A DNA stretch of 6,613 nt, from the NCBI GenBank assembly GCA_017940705.1, contig JAGAYB010000149.1, forward strand, positions 1 to 6,613, in the 5' to 3' direction. This document shows positions 1 through 6,469 of the stretch, one piece after another. A model generated the notes under the pieces. That model was not told the origin of the DNA and made no database searches. It saw only the letters and a program-made list of their open reading frames with translations. Position numbers and translations under genes: made by a program. The stretch's first letter is position 1. Each line of letters opens with the position of its first letter. The DNA comes from Selenomonas sp. Its GTDB lineage: Bacteria; Bacillota_C; Negativicutes; Selenomonadales; Selenomonadaceae.

Positions 1-30
1 AGTAAGTTTTGTATACATAAAATCATCCTA

Positions 31-59
31 TTGTATTTTTCAGTAGACAAGTGTATAAT
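31..59 (+). promoter_or_regulatory. Sigma-70-type promoter of the small upstream transcript
   Basis: The -35 element is TTGTAT (31-36) and the -10 is a perfect TATAAT (54-59), with a 17-base spacer. Transcription would start near 66. It drives a short transcript with a 19-codon ORF and a terminator about 170 bases downstream. The call rests on motif match and spacing only. Confidence 0.6.
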
Positions 60-121
60 CAACATGGAAAGTTTCCTTGATTGCTGATTTTTTATGATTA
101 TGCAGATAAGGAGTGTGGAAC

Positions 122-181
122 GTGAAGCTTGACAGTTTAAAACTTGTTCTGGCAGGTTTGGCGGTAGTGCTTTTCAGTTGA
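122..181 (+). CDS. Possible 19-residue hydrophobic peptide
   Basis: This ORF is GTG-started and closed by TGA. The peptide reads MKLDSLKLVLAGLAVVLFS: a short charged start followed by a hydrophobic stretch, resembling a truncated signal sequence or a tiny membrane peptide. A Shine-Dalgarno-like AAGGAG lies at 108-113, eight bases before the GTG. The ORF sits alone between a good promoter (31-59) and an intrinsic terminator (207-233), so it would have its own mRNA of roughly 170 bases. I do not recognise the peptide. Alternatives are a leader peptide, the remnant of a longer gene cut by a stop codon, or a chance ORF within a small RNA. Translation is not proven. Confidence 0.4.
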   Translation: MKLDSLKLVLAGLAVVLFS

Positions 182-206
182 TTTGTGGATGAGTCGCTGA
201 GGAGTG

Positions 207-233
207 AGGCGGGGCACAGGCCCTGCCTTTTTT
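207..233 (+). terminator. Intrinsic terminator of the small transcript
   Basis: A 9-bp stem (207-215 with 220-228, one G-T wobble) closes a four-base ACAG loop and is followed by a run of six T (228-233). The structure is GC-rich and compact, and it separates the small transcript from the FtsZ-family operon downstream. Confidence 0.75.
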
Positions 234-245
234 CATGGCGGTGAT

Positions 246-274
246 TTGCGCTGCAGGGCGCGTTATGGTAAAAT
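246..274 (+). promoter_or_regulatory. Candidate promoter of the FtsZ-family operon
   Basis: The possible -35 is TTGCGC (246-251) and the -10 is TAAAAT (269-274), with a 17-base spacer. A second weaker option is TTGCAT (298-303) with TAAGAT (320-325), spacer 16. Some promoter is expected here because a terminator lies just upstream and a gene starts at 383. The sequence alone does not decide between the two options. The leader between them and the gene is AT-rich and I see no riboswitch in it. Confidence 0.35.
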
Positions 275-382
275 TTTCACTATAAGCAGGAGTATTTTTG
301 CATTATGGCGAATTATATATAAGATTATGTTATAGAAGGAATTTTAAGACAGACAGAGATATAGGCAAGAGGGGTATGCTCC

Positions 383-1531
383 ATGACAGCAGAGGAATCA
401 CTTATTGTAAAACCAAAAATTAAGATAAAGGTATTTGGTGTAGGCGGTGGCGGCAATAGCGTACTCATGCGTATGGGACAGCACAACGAGCTGGATATTG
501 AGCTTTTCGCGATAAATACCGATGCCAAGCAGCTGGAGCGTGTTAAGGCAGAAGGTGTGAACTGTATTCAAATCGGGGAAAACCTCACCAGGGGACGGGG
601 CACTGGCGGCCGGGTGGAACTGGGCGAACAGGCGGCTAAGAATGATGCTGTTAAGATTCAGGCAGCCATGAATGGCGCGGATATGGTATTTATTACCGCC
701 GGCATGGGCGGCGGTACAGGTACAGGGGCGGCGCCGATTGTGGCGCGGCTGGCCAAGGAGATGGGCATACTGTCCATGGGAGTGGTAACTGTACCCTTCG
801 CCTTTGAAGGCAACCGCAAGCAGAGACTGGCACAGGAAGGCATCACCAAGATGCAGTCCCAGATGGATGCCCTCATTGCCGTGGAAAATGATAATCTGTC
901 CAAATTGCCGGAAAATCGGAGCATGTCTCTGGTCAAGGCCTTTGAGTGTGCGGATAACATTCTGAAACAGGCGATAAACTGCGTGGCAGAGCTGATTCTC
1001 ACCACCGGCGTCATCAACGTGGACTTTGCCGATGTCACCACGATTTTCCGCCAGAGCGAAAGCAGTGACGCACTGCTGGGCATTGGCCTCAGCTCGCGCA
1101 GCGCGGTGGAGGCAGTGAAAGTGGCCGCTTCCAGTCCGCTGATTGATAAGAATCTCAAAGGGGCGCGCGGTGTTATCCTGAACCTTACCGGGGACAGCAC
1201 GCTCAGCCTGTTTGATGTGGATGAGGCTACGCGTTATATCGTGAAGAATACAGACCCGGAGGTCAATGTCATTCTGGGGACGGTGGAAGATGAAAAGATG
1301 GACGGCACTATTCAGGCCACGCTTATTGCCACGGATTTTACAGACAGCGTGGTAATGAAGGCGCCGACGGTGAAGGTGCCGGAAAGCACCATCAAGCAGG
1401 AAACTCTTAAAGAAGAGACTTTCCAGCTTGATACACCTTCCTTTATGAATAAAAATCAGAAGCAGTCCACAGGTCAGCCCTTTGCCATTCCGGCATTTAA
1501 GCTGACACCGGATGATAAAGAGCATAAATAA
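383..1531 (+). CDS. Divergent FtsZ-family tubulin-like GTPase
   Basis: FtsZ polymerises with GTP into the cytokinetic ring on the inner face of the membrane. This 382-residue protein has the GGGGN nucleotide loop (21-25), NTDA (45-48), the tubulin/FtsZ signature GMGGGTGTG (107-115), and the T7 catalytic loop NVDFAD with Asp214 and Asp217. It should therefore bind GTP and polymerise. It is not a textbook FtsZ. The loop usually reading LTRGLGAGANPE is LTRGRGTGGRVE (68-79), PND is END (168-170), and the segment after T7 has lost the usual Gly and gained about two residues (223-230). The tail holds two motifs resembling the C-terminal partner-binding peptide (349-358 and 367-373). The ATG has GAGGGG eight bases upstream. 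No ftsA or ftsQ lies beside it, so it is probably a second FtsZ paralogue, although it could be the only ftsZ in a rearranged genome. Family assignment is certain; paralogue status is inferred. Confidence 0.93.
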   Translation: MTAEESLIVKPKIKIKVFGVGGGGNSVLMRMGQHNELDIELFAINTDAKQLERVKAEGVNCIQIGENLTRGRGTGGRVELGEQAAKNDAVKIQAAMNGADMVFITAGMGGGTGTGAAPIVARLAKEMGILSMGVVTVPFAFEGNRKQRLAQEGITKMQSQMDALIAVENDNLSKLPENRSMSLVKAFECADNILKQAINCVAELILTTGVINVDFADVTTIFRQSESSDALLGIGLSSRSAVEAVKVAASSPLIDKNLKGARGVILNLTGDSTLSLFDVDEATRYIVKNTDPEVNVILGTVEDEKMDGTIQATLIATDFTDSVVMKAPTVKVPESTIKQETLKEETFQLDTPSFMNKNQKQSTGQPFAIPAFKLTPDDKEHK

Positions 1532-1548
1532 GGAGCAATGGTAAATTC

Positions 1549-2277
1549 TTGACTAATATACACAGATTTTCCCGTACCGGGCTGCTGGTGGGGCAGGAAG
1601 GACTGGCAAAGCTGGCAGCCAGCAAGGTCGCGGTCTTTGGCATCGGCGGCGTAGGTTCCTATGTGGCGGAGGGACTGGCCCGGGCCGGGGTGGGGCATTT
1701 GGTGCTCATTGATAACGACAGTATCAGCCTTACCAATATCAACCGTCAGCTCCATTCGCTGACCTCCACCGTAGGACAGATGAAAACCGAGGTCATGCGG
1801 CAGCGTATCTTGGACATAAATCCCAAGGCTGAGGTGTCGGTGATAAACGATTTTTATCTGCCGGAAAATGCTGATGGCTTTTTTGCGGCGGATTATGACT
1901 ATGTGGTGGATGCCATTGATACCGTGGCCGGGAAAATCAGTCTGGCCGTGGAATGTGACAGGCGCGGCCTTCCCCTGATGGCCAGTATGGGGGCTGGCAA
2001 CAAGCTGGATCCCACCCGGTTTGAGGTGACAGATATTTACAAGACCAGCGTTGACCCGCTGGCCAGGGTCATGCGGAAAAAATTGAAAGAACGGGGCGTC
2101 AAAAAGCTCAAAGTGGTCTACTCCAGGGAGGAACCGCTGAAGGTGAAACTGCCGGCTGATGGTCAGGCAGAGACCAAGGGCAGCGGACGCATCGCTCCCG
2201 GCAGTATTTCCTTTGTACCTTCGGTGGCAGGTCTTATCATTGCCGGCGAAGTGGTTCGGGATTTGCTGAAAATATGA
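1549..2277 (+). CDS. tcdA: TcdA/HesA-type E1-like enzyme (tRNA threonylcarbamoyladenosine dehydratase family)
   Basis: Members of this ThiF/MoeB-fold family use ATP to cyclise t6A at position 37 of ANN-decoding tRNAs to ct6A, which aids decoding. The 242-residue protein opens with RFSRTGLLVG, typical of TcdA. It has the GIGGVGS nucleotide loop (31-37), an acidic strand end (LIDND, 53-57), the NINRQ motif (63-67), a conserved Lys79, the block SMGAGNKLDPTRFEVTDIY, and the C-terminal GSISFVPSVAGLI stretch. There are no CxxC zinc pairs, in line with TcdA rather than MoeB or ThiF. The start is a TTG; an AAGGAG overlapping the stop of the FtsZ-family gene lies 13 bases upstream, rather far. An ATG at 1538 is out of frame and stops after four codons. 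Translation is probably coupled to the upstream gene. The substrate is inferred from the family. Confidence 0.9.
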   Translation: MTNIHRFSRTGLLVGQEGLAKLAASKVAVFGIGGVGSYVAEGLARAGVGHLVLIDNDSISLTNINRQLHSLTSTVGQMKTEVMRQRILDINPKAEVSVINDFYLPENADGFFAADYDYVVDAIDTVAGKISLAVECDRRGLPLMASMGAGNKLDPTRFEVTDIYKTSVDPLARVMRKKLKERGVKKLKVVYSREEPLKVKLPADGQAETKGSGRIAPGSISFVPSVAGLIIAGEVVRDLLKI

Positions 2278-2299
2278 AAGAAAAGCAAGGCGTAAGTTG

Positions 2300-4051
2300 A
2301 TGAAGCAGATACCATTTTCGATAAATACCGTTAAGGAATTGCAAAACTGCATAGAGCAGGTTCGGGAAGAAAGCCGCAGTCTGCATATAGCCAGTGTTCT
2401 GGTTTCTGTTTTTATGGATGCATCGAAAAAAGAAATGCTGGCTGAGATTCAAAAGTCAGTAAGGGCGGTCTTCCCCGATGCGCAGGTAATTGGCTCTGTC
2501 TCTAGTGGCGAAATTATCAATGGGCATCTCCTCGACAAGGGCATTGTGGTGAATTTTACCCTGTTTGAGGAATCTCATGTCAGGGTGCTGGCCTATGATT
2601 TCCATGAGAAGGATAGCCAGAAGTCAGGTGAGAATTTACTGGCCATATTGCAGGCTGATAAGGAAGCCGCGGCAGTGGAAATCATCTCTGCCGGTTTCCA
2701 TCTGGATATCAATCCCTTCCTGCAAAAACTGTCGGCTTCAAGCAAGAAAATCGTGTTCTTCGGCGGTCTGGCTGATGATGGCAGCCTTGGGCAGAACGGG
2801 CTGGTATTCACGCAGGGACAGAGCCTGCGGCACGGTGTTGTGGCTGCGGTCTTCAGCGGTAAGACGCTCCATGTTAAGTCTGTTTCCAGTTTTGGCTGGA
2901 AGCCTCTGGGCCGTGTTATGACGGTAACCAGTATGGACGGGGAGTACTGCTTAAAGGCCTTGGACGGGCGCCCTCCTTTGGAGCTCTTTGAACGCTATCT
3001 GGGCATTCGCAACAATGAAAACTTTTTGGAAGAATCATTGATTTTCCCGTTTTATTTTGAACGGCATGACACGGTGCTGGCCCGCCACCCCCGGCGTTGC
3101 CTGAGTGATGGCAGCATGATGTTCGGTGCTGACCTGCATGAGGGGGAGAAGCTGCGGCTGGCCTATGGCGACCCCAGTGAAATCATTGACAACGCCATGG
3201 ATATACAGGAAAAGATGGCCAGCTTCCTGCCGGAGGCCATTTTTATGGTCAGCTGTGTGGCGCGATGGATGCTTTTGAGCAGCGATACGGAAAAGGAACT
3301 GACCATCAGCCGCCATTTGGCACCGTCCTCGGGATTTTATGCCTATGGGGAATTCATGCGCAATGACCATGGGGAACTGATGGTCTCCAATATGACGCTG
3401 GTGACTGTGGGTATGCGTGAGGGTGTCAGTCAGGGGCGTCAGTCCAACGTGGTGCCGCCGCGGCCCAAACTCAACAGGCATCGTTCTATCATGGCCCGGC
3501 TGGTGCATTTTATCGAAATGACCAACAAGGAACTGGAGGAAACCAACAGGCAGCTGAAGTATCAGGCGCAGATAGACAGGCTTACGGGACTGTTCAACCG
3601 CGGCGAGACCGAGGGCAGCCTGCGGCAGCTTTTGAAGGAGACGCTGAGCACACAGCAGCCGATGTCTGTCATCATGCTGGATGTGGATGACTTTAAGGTC
3701 ATCAATGATACCTATGGTCATGATGTAGGGGACGAGGCGTTAAAGTTCATAGCCAAAATCCTGCGCAAAAATACGCGCAGCGGTACGGATATTCCCGGAC
3801 GCTGGGGCGGTGATGAGTTCTTTGTGGTGTTGCCGGGGACTGATGGGCAGGTGGCGGCGGATATCGCCCAGCGGATTTGCAGCCTGATAGAACGGGCGGC
3901 AATACTGCCTGACGGCACGCACATCACCGCCAGCATTGGCGTGGTGTCGGCGCAGGCGGACGACAATCCCGCAACGCTGTTTAAACGGGTGGATGAGGCG
4001 CTTTATTCTGCCAAACAGGTACGGGGCAAGAATAACGTAGTCGTCTGCTAG
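2300..4051 (+). CDS. FIST sensor domain-GGDEF diguanylate cyclase
   Basis: This is a 583-residue cytoplasmic signalling protein with no membrane segment or signal peptide. The first ~375 residues are a FIST sensory module: GSVSSGE (65-71), GGLADDG (155-161), VSCVARWMLL (317-326) and GFYAYGE (345-351). FIST domains are thought to bind small ligands such as amino acids. A helical linker (about 396-425) leads to a GGDEF domain (about 426-583) with DRLTGLFNR, metal-binding DVDD (461-464), FKVIND and an intact GGDEF (503-507), so it should make cyclic di-GMP from GTP. The inhibitory I-site is out of register: Ser494 occupies the Arg position of RxxD, with Arg one residue earlier. The ATG at 2300 is preferred to the TTG at 2297; AAGG lies about nine bases upstream. 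It begins 22 bases after tcdA, so probably shares its transcript. No EAL domain is present. Confidence 0.93.
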   Translation: MKQIPFSINTVKELQNCIEQVREESRSLHIASVLVSVFMDASKKEMLAEIQKSVRAVFPDAQVIGSVSSGEIINGHLLDKGIVVNFTLFEESHVRVLAYDFHEKDSQKSGENLLAILQADKEAAAVEIISAGFHLDINPFLQKLSASSKKIVFFGGLADDGSLGQNGLVFTQGQSLRHGVVAAVFSGKTLHVKSVSSFGWKPLGRVMTVTSMDGEYCLKALDGRPPLELFERYLGIRNNENFLEESLIFPFYFERHDTVLARHPRRCLSDGSMMFGADLHEGEKLRLAYGDPSEIIDNAMDIQEKMASFLPEAIFMVSCVARWMLLSSDTEKELTISRHLAPSSGFYAYGEFMRNDHGELMVSNMTLVTVGMREGVSQGRQSNVVPPRPKLNRHRSIMARLVHFIEMTNKELEETNRQLKYQAQIDRLTGLFNRGETEGSLRQLLKETLSTQQPMSVIMLDVDDFKVINDTYGHDVGDEALKFIAKILRKNTRSGTDIPGRWGGDEFFVVLPGTDGQVAADIAQRICSLIERAAILPDGTHITASIGVVSAQADDNPATLFKRVDEALYSAKQVRGKNNVVVC

Positions 4052-4060
4052 AGAAATTTC

Positions 4061-4090
4061 TTGCCAAAGGATAATGTCTTATGTTATTCT
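4061..4090 (+). promoter_or_regulatory. Candidate promoter of the permease gene
   Basis: The -35 is TTGCCA (4061-4066) and the -10 is TATTCT (4085-4090) with a TG one base upstream (extended -10) and an 18-base spacer. If used, transcription would begin near 4097, just ahead of the hairpin at 4113-4160, which would then lie in the permease leader. The match is moderate. Confidence 0.35.
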
Positions 4091-4112
4091 GATGGTAGTC
4101 AAATTGCATAGG

Positions 4113-4166
4113 AAAAGCACAGGTGGAGTCTGGTCAGCAACGGGCTTTTTCTGTGCTTTTATTTTT
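4113..4166 (+). terminator. Intrinsic terminator after the FIST-GGDEF gene (possible attenuator)
   Basis: A perfect 10-bp stem, AAAAGCACAG (4113-4122) with CTGTGCTTTT (4151-4160), closes a 28-base loop and is followed by ATTTTT. It lies 61 bases after the FIST-GGDEF stop codon and 18 bases before the permease Shine-Dalgarno. The simplest reading is the terminator of the three-gene operon. The long loop and a candidate promoter just upstream also allow a leader attenuator. Confidence 0.65.
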
Positions 4167-4171
4167 GTCAG

Positions 4172-4178
4172 AAGGAGG
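4172..4178 (+). promoter_or_regulatory. Ribosome binding site fixing the permease start
   Basis: AAGGAGG lies six bases before the ATG at 4185. It is a near-perfect anti-16S match and decides the start in favour of 4185 over the in-frame ATG at 4074. Confidence 0.85.
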
Positions 4179-4184
4179 CGCAAA

Positions 4185-5462
4185 ATGGAAGTTATTGCTG
4201 GAATTATTTTTGTACTCATGTATATGGTGATTGTCTCGGAAAAGATTCACCGGACGGTGGCTGCTATGTTGGGAGCCACGTCCATGATATTGCTGGGGAT
4301 TTTGTCGCAGGAGACGGCCCTGCACCATATTGATTTCAACACCTTGGGGCTGCTGGTGGGCATGATGGTGCTGGTGGGGGTGACGAGCCACACAGGGCTG
4401 TTTGATTATGTAGCCATCAAGGCGGCCAAGGTGGCCAAGGCTGAACCCAAGCGCATACTCATCTACCTGGCGCTGATTACGGCGGTGTTCTCGGCCTTTT
4501 TGGACAACGTGACCACGGTGCTCCTCATGGTGCCTGTCACTTTCAGTATCACCCAGAAGCTGCATTTGAAGGCCAATCCCTTTCTGCTGACGCAGATTAT
4601 CGCCTCCAATATCGGCGGTACGGCTACCCTTATCGGCGATCCGCCGAACATCATGATCGGCAGCGCGGTCAAGGAACTGACCTTTATGGCGTTCATTGAG
4701 AATCTGGCGCCGATTGCCATTTTGAACCTGATTATCGTCATTTTCATTGTGGAAATTGTTTACAAGAAGGGCTTGCATACCAAGCCGGAACTGCAGGCTG
4801 ACCTGATGGCGATGGACGAGCATAAGGCTTTGAAGGACCGCCGCCTGCTGAAGAAATCGCTCTTCGTACTGGGGCTGGTTATTCTGGGCTTTTTCACGCA
4901 TTCCATCACGCATGTGGAGTCTTCGATGATTGCTCTGACAGGCGGCTTTTTGCTCCTGCTGCTGGCCGGCGGCAGCCATCATCTGGTGGAAAGCGCCATG
5001 AAGTCCGTGGAGTGGGCGACGATTTTCTTCTTTATCGGTTTGTTTATCGCTGTAGGCGGCCTGATTGAGACGGGGATTATCGGCAGCATGGCCAGCAAAG
5101 CGGTGGAGCTTACCGGCGGTAATGTGACGGCTACGTCCCTGCTGGTACTCTGGCTCAGTGCCATCGTTTCTTCGGTGCTGGACAACATCCCCTTTGTGGC
5201 CACGATGATTCCGCTGATTCAGAACATGGGCTCCATGGGCGTCAGCAACCTGGAGCCTATCTGGTGGAGTCTGGCGCTGGGCGCCTGCCTGGGCGGCAAC
5301 GGCACATTGGTAGGAGCTTCCGCCAATCTAATCGTAGCCGGTTTGGCTGCGGAGCGCGGTGTCAAAATCACCTTTATAAATTACTTTAAAATAGGTTTTC
5401 CCATTATGCTCTTGACGATTGTACTGTCAACGGTGTATGTTTATATTCGGTATCTTATCTGA
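4185..5462 (+). CDS. ArsB/NhaD-family (ion transporter superfamily) permease
   Basis: This is a 425-residue inner-membrane transporter with about ten to twelve hydrophobic segments. It shows the two pseudo-repeated halves of the superfamily: SAFLDNVTTVLLMVP (103-117) with GGTATLIGDPPNIMIG (144-159), and SSVLDNIPFVATMIP (329-343) with GGNGTLVGASANLIVAG (370-386). Each pair forms a re-entrant substrate site. A polar stretch near 194-224 is the central cytoplasmic loop. Sequence style is closest to the P-protein-like branch of ArsB/NhaD, whose members move arsenite, Na+/H+ or organic anions; the substrate cannot be read from sequence. No arsR, arsC or arsA neighbour supports arsenite. The start at 4185 has a strong AAGGAGG six bases upstream. 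An in-frame ATG at 4074 is rejected because its extension would run through the terminator hairpin. The gene is probably transcribed alone, with a strong terminator after it. Confidence 0.9.
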   Translation: MEVIAGIIFVLMYMVIVSEKIHRTVAAMLGATSMILLGILSQETALHHIDFNTLGLLVGMMVLVGVTSHTGLFDYVAIKAAKVAKAEPKRILIYLALITAVFSAFLDNVTTVLLMVPVTFSITQKLHLKANPFLLTQIIASNIGGTATLIGDPPNIMIGSAVKELTFMAFIENLAPIAILNLIIVIFIVEIVYKKGLHTKPELQADLMAMDEHKALKDRRLLKKSLFVLGLVILGFFTHSITHVESSMIALTGGFLLLLLAGGSHHLVESAMKSVEWATIFFFIGLFIAVGGLIETGIIGSMASKAVELTGGNVTATSLLVLWLSAIVSSVLDNIPFVATMIPLIQNMGSMGVSNLEPIWWSLALGACLGGNGTLVGASANLIVAGLAAERGVKITFINYFKIGFPIMLLTIVLSTVYVYIRYLI

Positions 5463-5471
5463 CCGGATTAC

Positions 5472-5513
5472 AGCCTGCGGATTTTGGCGAAGTCCGCAGG
5501 CTTTTGTATTTTC
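5472..5513 (+). terminator. Intrinsic terminator after the permease
   Basis: AGCCTGCGGA (5472-5481) pairs perfectly with TCCGCAGGCT (5493-5502). The stem can extend inward by three more pairs to leave a five-base loop. A broken T tract (TTTTGTATTTT) follows. It sits nine bases after the permease stop and separates it from the DUF4321-maf-radC cluster. Confidence 0.85.
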
Positions 5514-5571
5514 TAAAATATGTCTTTGTTAGCAGGATTTTTTTATTAAAGGGCGAATGCCATTACAATGT

Positions 5572-5580
5572 AAGGAGGAG
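5572..5580 (+). promoter_or_regulatory. Ribosome binding site fixing the DUF4321 GTG start
   Basis: AAGGAGGAG lies six T residues before GTG at 5587. It rules out the in-frame ATG at 5557, which lies upstream of this site. No convincing promoter could be placed in 5514-5570: TACAAT (5564-5569) is too close to the ribosome binding site and lacks a -35. Confidence 0.8.
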
Positions 5581-5586
5581 TTTTTT

Positions 5587-5859
5587 GTGGCAAAGTTTGG
5601 TGGACATGGTTATGGTATGGCGGTGCTGTTTGTAGTTATCGGCGCCATTCTGGGAGGTATTTTGGGACAGCTGCTCACGGGCGTGGAGGCACTGAGCAGC
5701 GTTATGCCCTATCTGGTAAATACCTTTCCGGTTTTTGATACCTCGGCCATCACCTTTAATCTTTACGTGATTAAGCTGACTTTGGGGCTGGCTTTTGCAC
5801 CGAATCTCATGAGCATTTTCGGCATTGTCATCGCCCTGGTTCTGTTCCGCCGTTATTAA
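5587..5859 (+). CDS. DUF4321 family small membrane protein
   Basis: This 90-residue protein starts with GTG. It has a glycine-rich N-terminal membrane helix (about 9-33, with GAILGGILGQLL), a central loop containing VNTFPVFDTSAITFNLYVI, and a C-terminal hydrophobic segment (about 67-87) ending in FRRY. A conserved-looking LTLGLAFAPNLMSIFGIVIALVLFRRY end and the overall size match DUF4321, a family of unknown function found in Firmicutes, often beside maf, radC and mre genes. Its stop is 16 bases before the maf start, so it is probably the first gene of that cluster. A link with envelope growth or cell shape is only inferred from the neighbours. Family assignment comes from recognised sequence pattern rather than a search. 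Confidence 0.75.
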   Translation: MAKFGGHGYGMAVLFVVIGAILGGILGQLLTGVEALSSVMPYLVNTFPVFDTSAITFNLYVIKLTLGLAFAPNLMSIFGIVIALVLFRRY

Positions 5860-5875
5860 GGAAAGGTTGGCTTAT

Positions 5876-6469
5876 ATGTTTATACTGGCTTCGGGGTCGC
5901 CCCGGCGCAAAGAACTGCTCCAGCAGATTGATGTCCGTTTTAAGGTTCTGGTCAGCGAGGCTGAGGAAATTTCGGGAGAAGATATCGCTCCCGAGGAACT
6001 GGTGGTGAAAAACGCCGCCGCCAAAGCTCAGGCTGTCGCCAGAGAGCATCCGGGAATGGCCGTGCTGGGGGCTGATACCGTGGTGTCCTTTAAGGGGCAT
6101 ACTTATGGAAAACCGGATAGTGAGGCAGGGGCAGCTGCCATGCTGAAAGAGCTGTCCGGCAACAGTCACAAGGTATCTACGGGCATCGCCTGGGTAAATG
6201 AGGGACGCACGTTTACGGACTGCGTTACCACTCAGGTGGAGTTTGCTGAGCTTACGGATGAGCAAATCCGGGCTTACATAGCCACGGGAGAACCCATGGA
6301 CAAGGCCGGAGCCTACGCCATTCAGGGGCGGGCGGCTGCCTTTATCAGGGAGATAAAAGGCTCCTTCAGCAATGTTGTGGGCCTGCCCCTGAACGCCGCT
6401 ATCCGCCTGGCAGAAAAGGCAGGGGTGGATTTATATGGCAATCATGGTGAGAGATTTACCGACAACTGA
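5876..6469 (+). CDS. maf: Maf-family nucleoside triphosphate pyrophosphatase (dTTP/UTP type)
   Basis: Maf enzymes hydrolyse non-canonical or surplus NTPs to NMP and pyrophosphate in the cytoplasm. They were first linked to septum inhibition in Bacillus. This 197-residue protein has the usual length and motifs: [13 protein letters not shown] (3-15), [17 protein letters not shown] with the catalytic Asp, [20 protein letters not shown] and [11 protein letters not shown]. The [10 protein letters not shown] form marks the YhdE-like branch, which prefers dTTP and UTP, rather than the YceF branch. The ATG at 5876 is chosen because the protein then begins directly with the family's usual Met-hydrophobic-LASxSPRR start. 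GGAAAGG lies about nine bases upstream, just after the DUF4321 stop. An upstream in-frame ATG at 5825 would overlap DUF4321 by 35 bases and add 17 unlike residues. The 3' end overlaps radC. Confidence 0.95.
   Translation: MFILASGSPRRKELLQQIDVRFKVLVSEAEEISGEDIAPEELVVKNAAAKAQAVAREHPGMAVLGADTVVSFKGHTYGKPDSEAGAAAMLKELSGNSHKVSTGIAWVNEGRTFTDCVTTQVEFAELTDEQIRAYIATGEPMDKAGAYAIQGRAAAFIREIKGSFSNVVGLPLNAAIRLAEKAGVDLYGNHGERFTDN

Noticed and set aside
235..285. 16-codon ORF directly after the first terminator
   Set aside because: It has no ribosome binding site, begins two bases after the terminator T tract and overlaps the candidate promoter of the next gene.
398..1525. Long antisense ORF (375 codons) across almost the whole FtsZ-family gene
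   Set aside because: It mirrors a real, well-conserved gene on the + strand. Its translation is rich in His, Arg and Gln with no recognisable domain, as expected of the reverse strand of GC-biased codons.
1474..2352. Antisense ORF (292 codons) over tcdA
   Set aside because: It is a shadow of the TcdA reading frame, with no family motif and no ribosome binding site that I can see.
4074..4184. N-terminal extension of the permease from an ATG at 4074
   Set aside because: It passes through the terminator hairpin and lacks a ribosome binding site, while a strong one serves the ATG at 4185.
4134..4982. Antisense ORF over the first half of the permease
   Set aside because: It is a His/Gln/Arg-rich shadow of a membrane protein gene with no domain.
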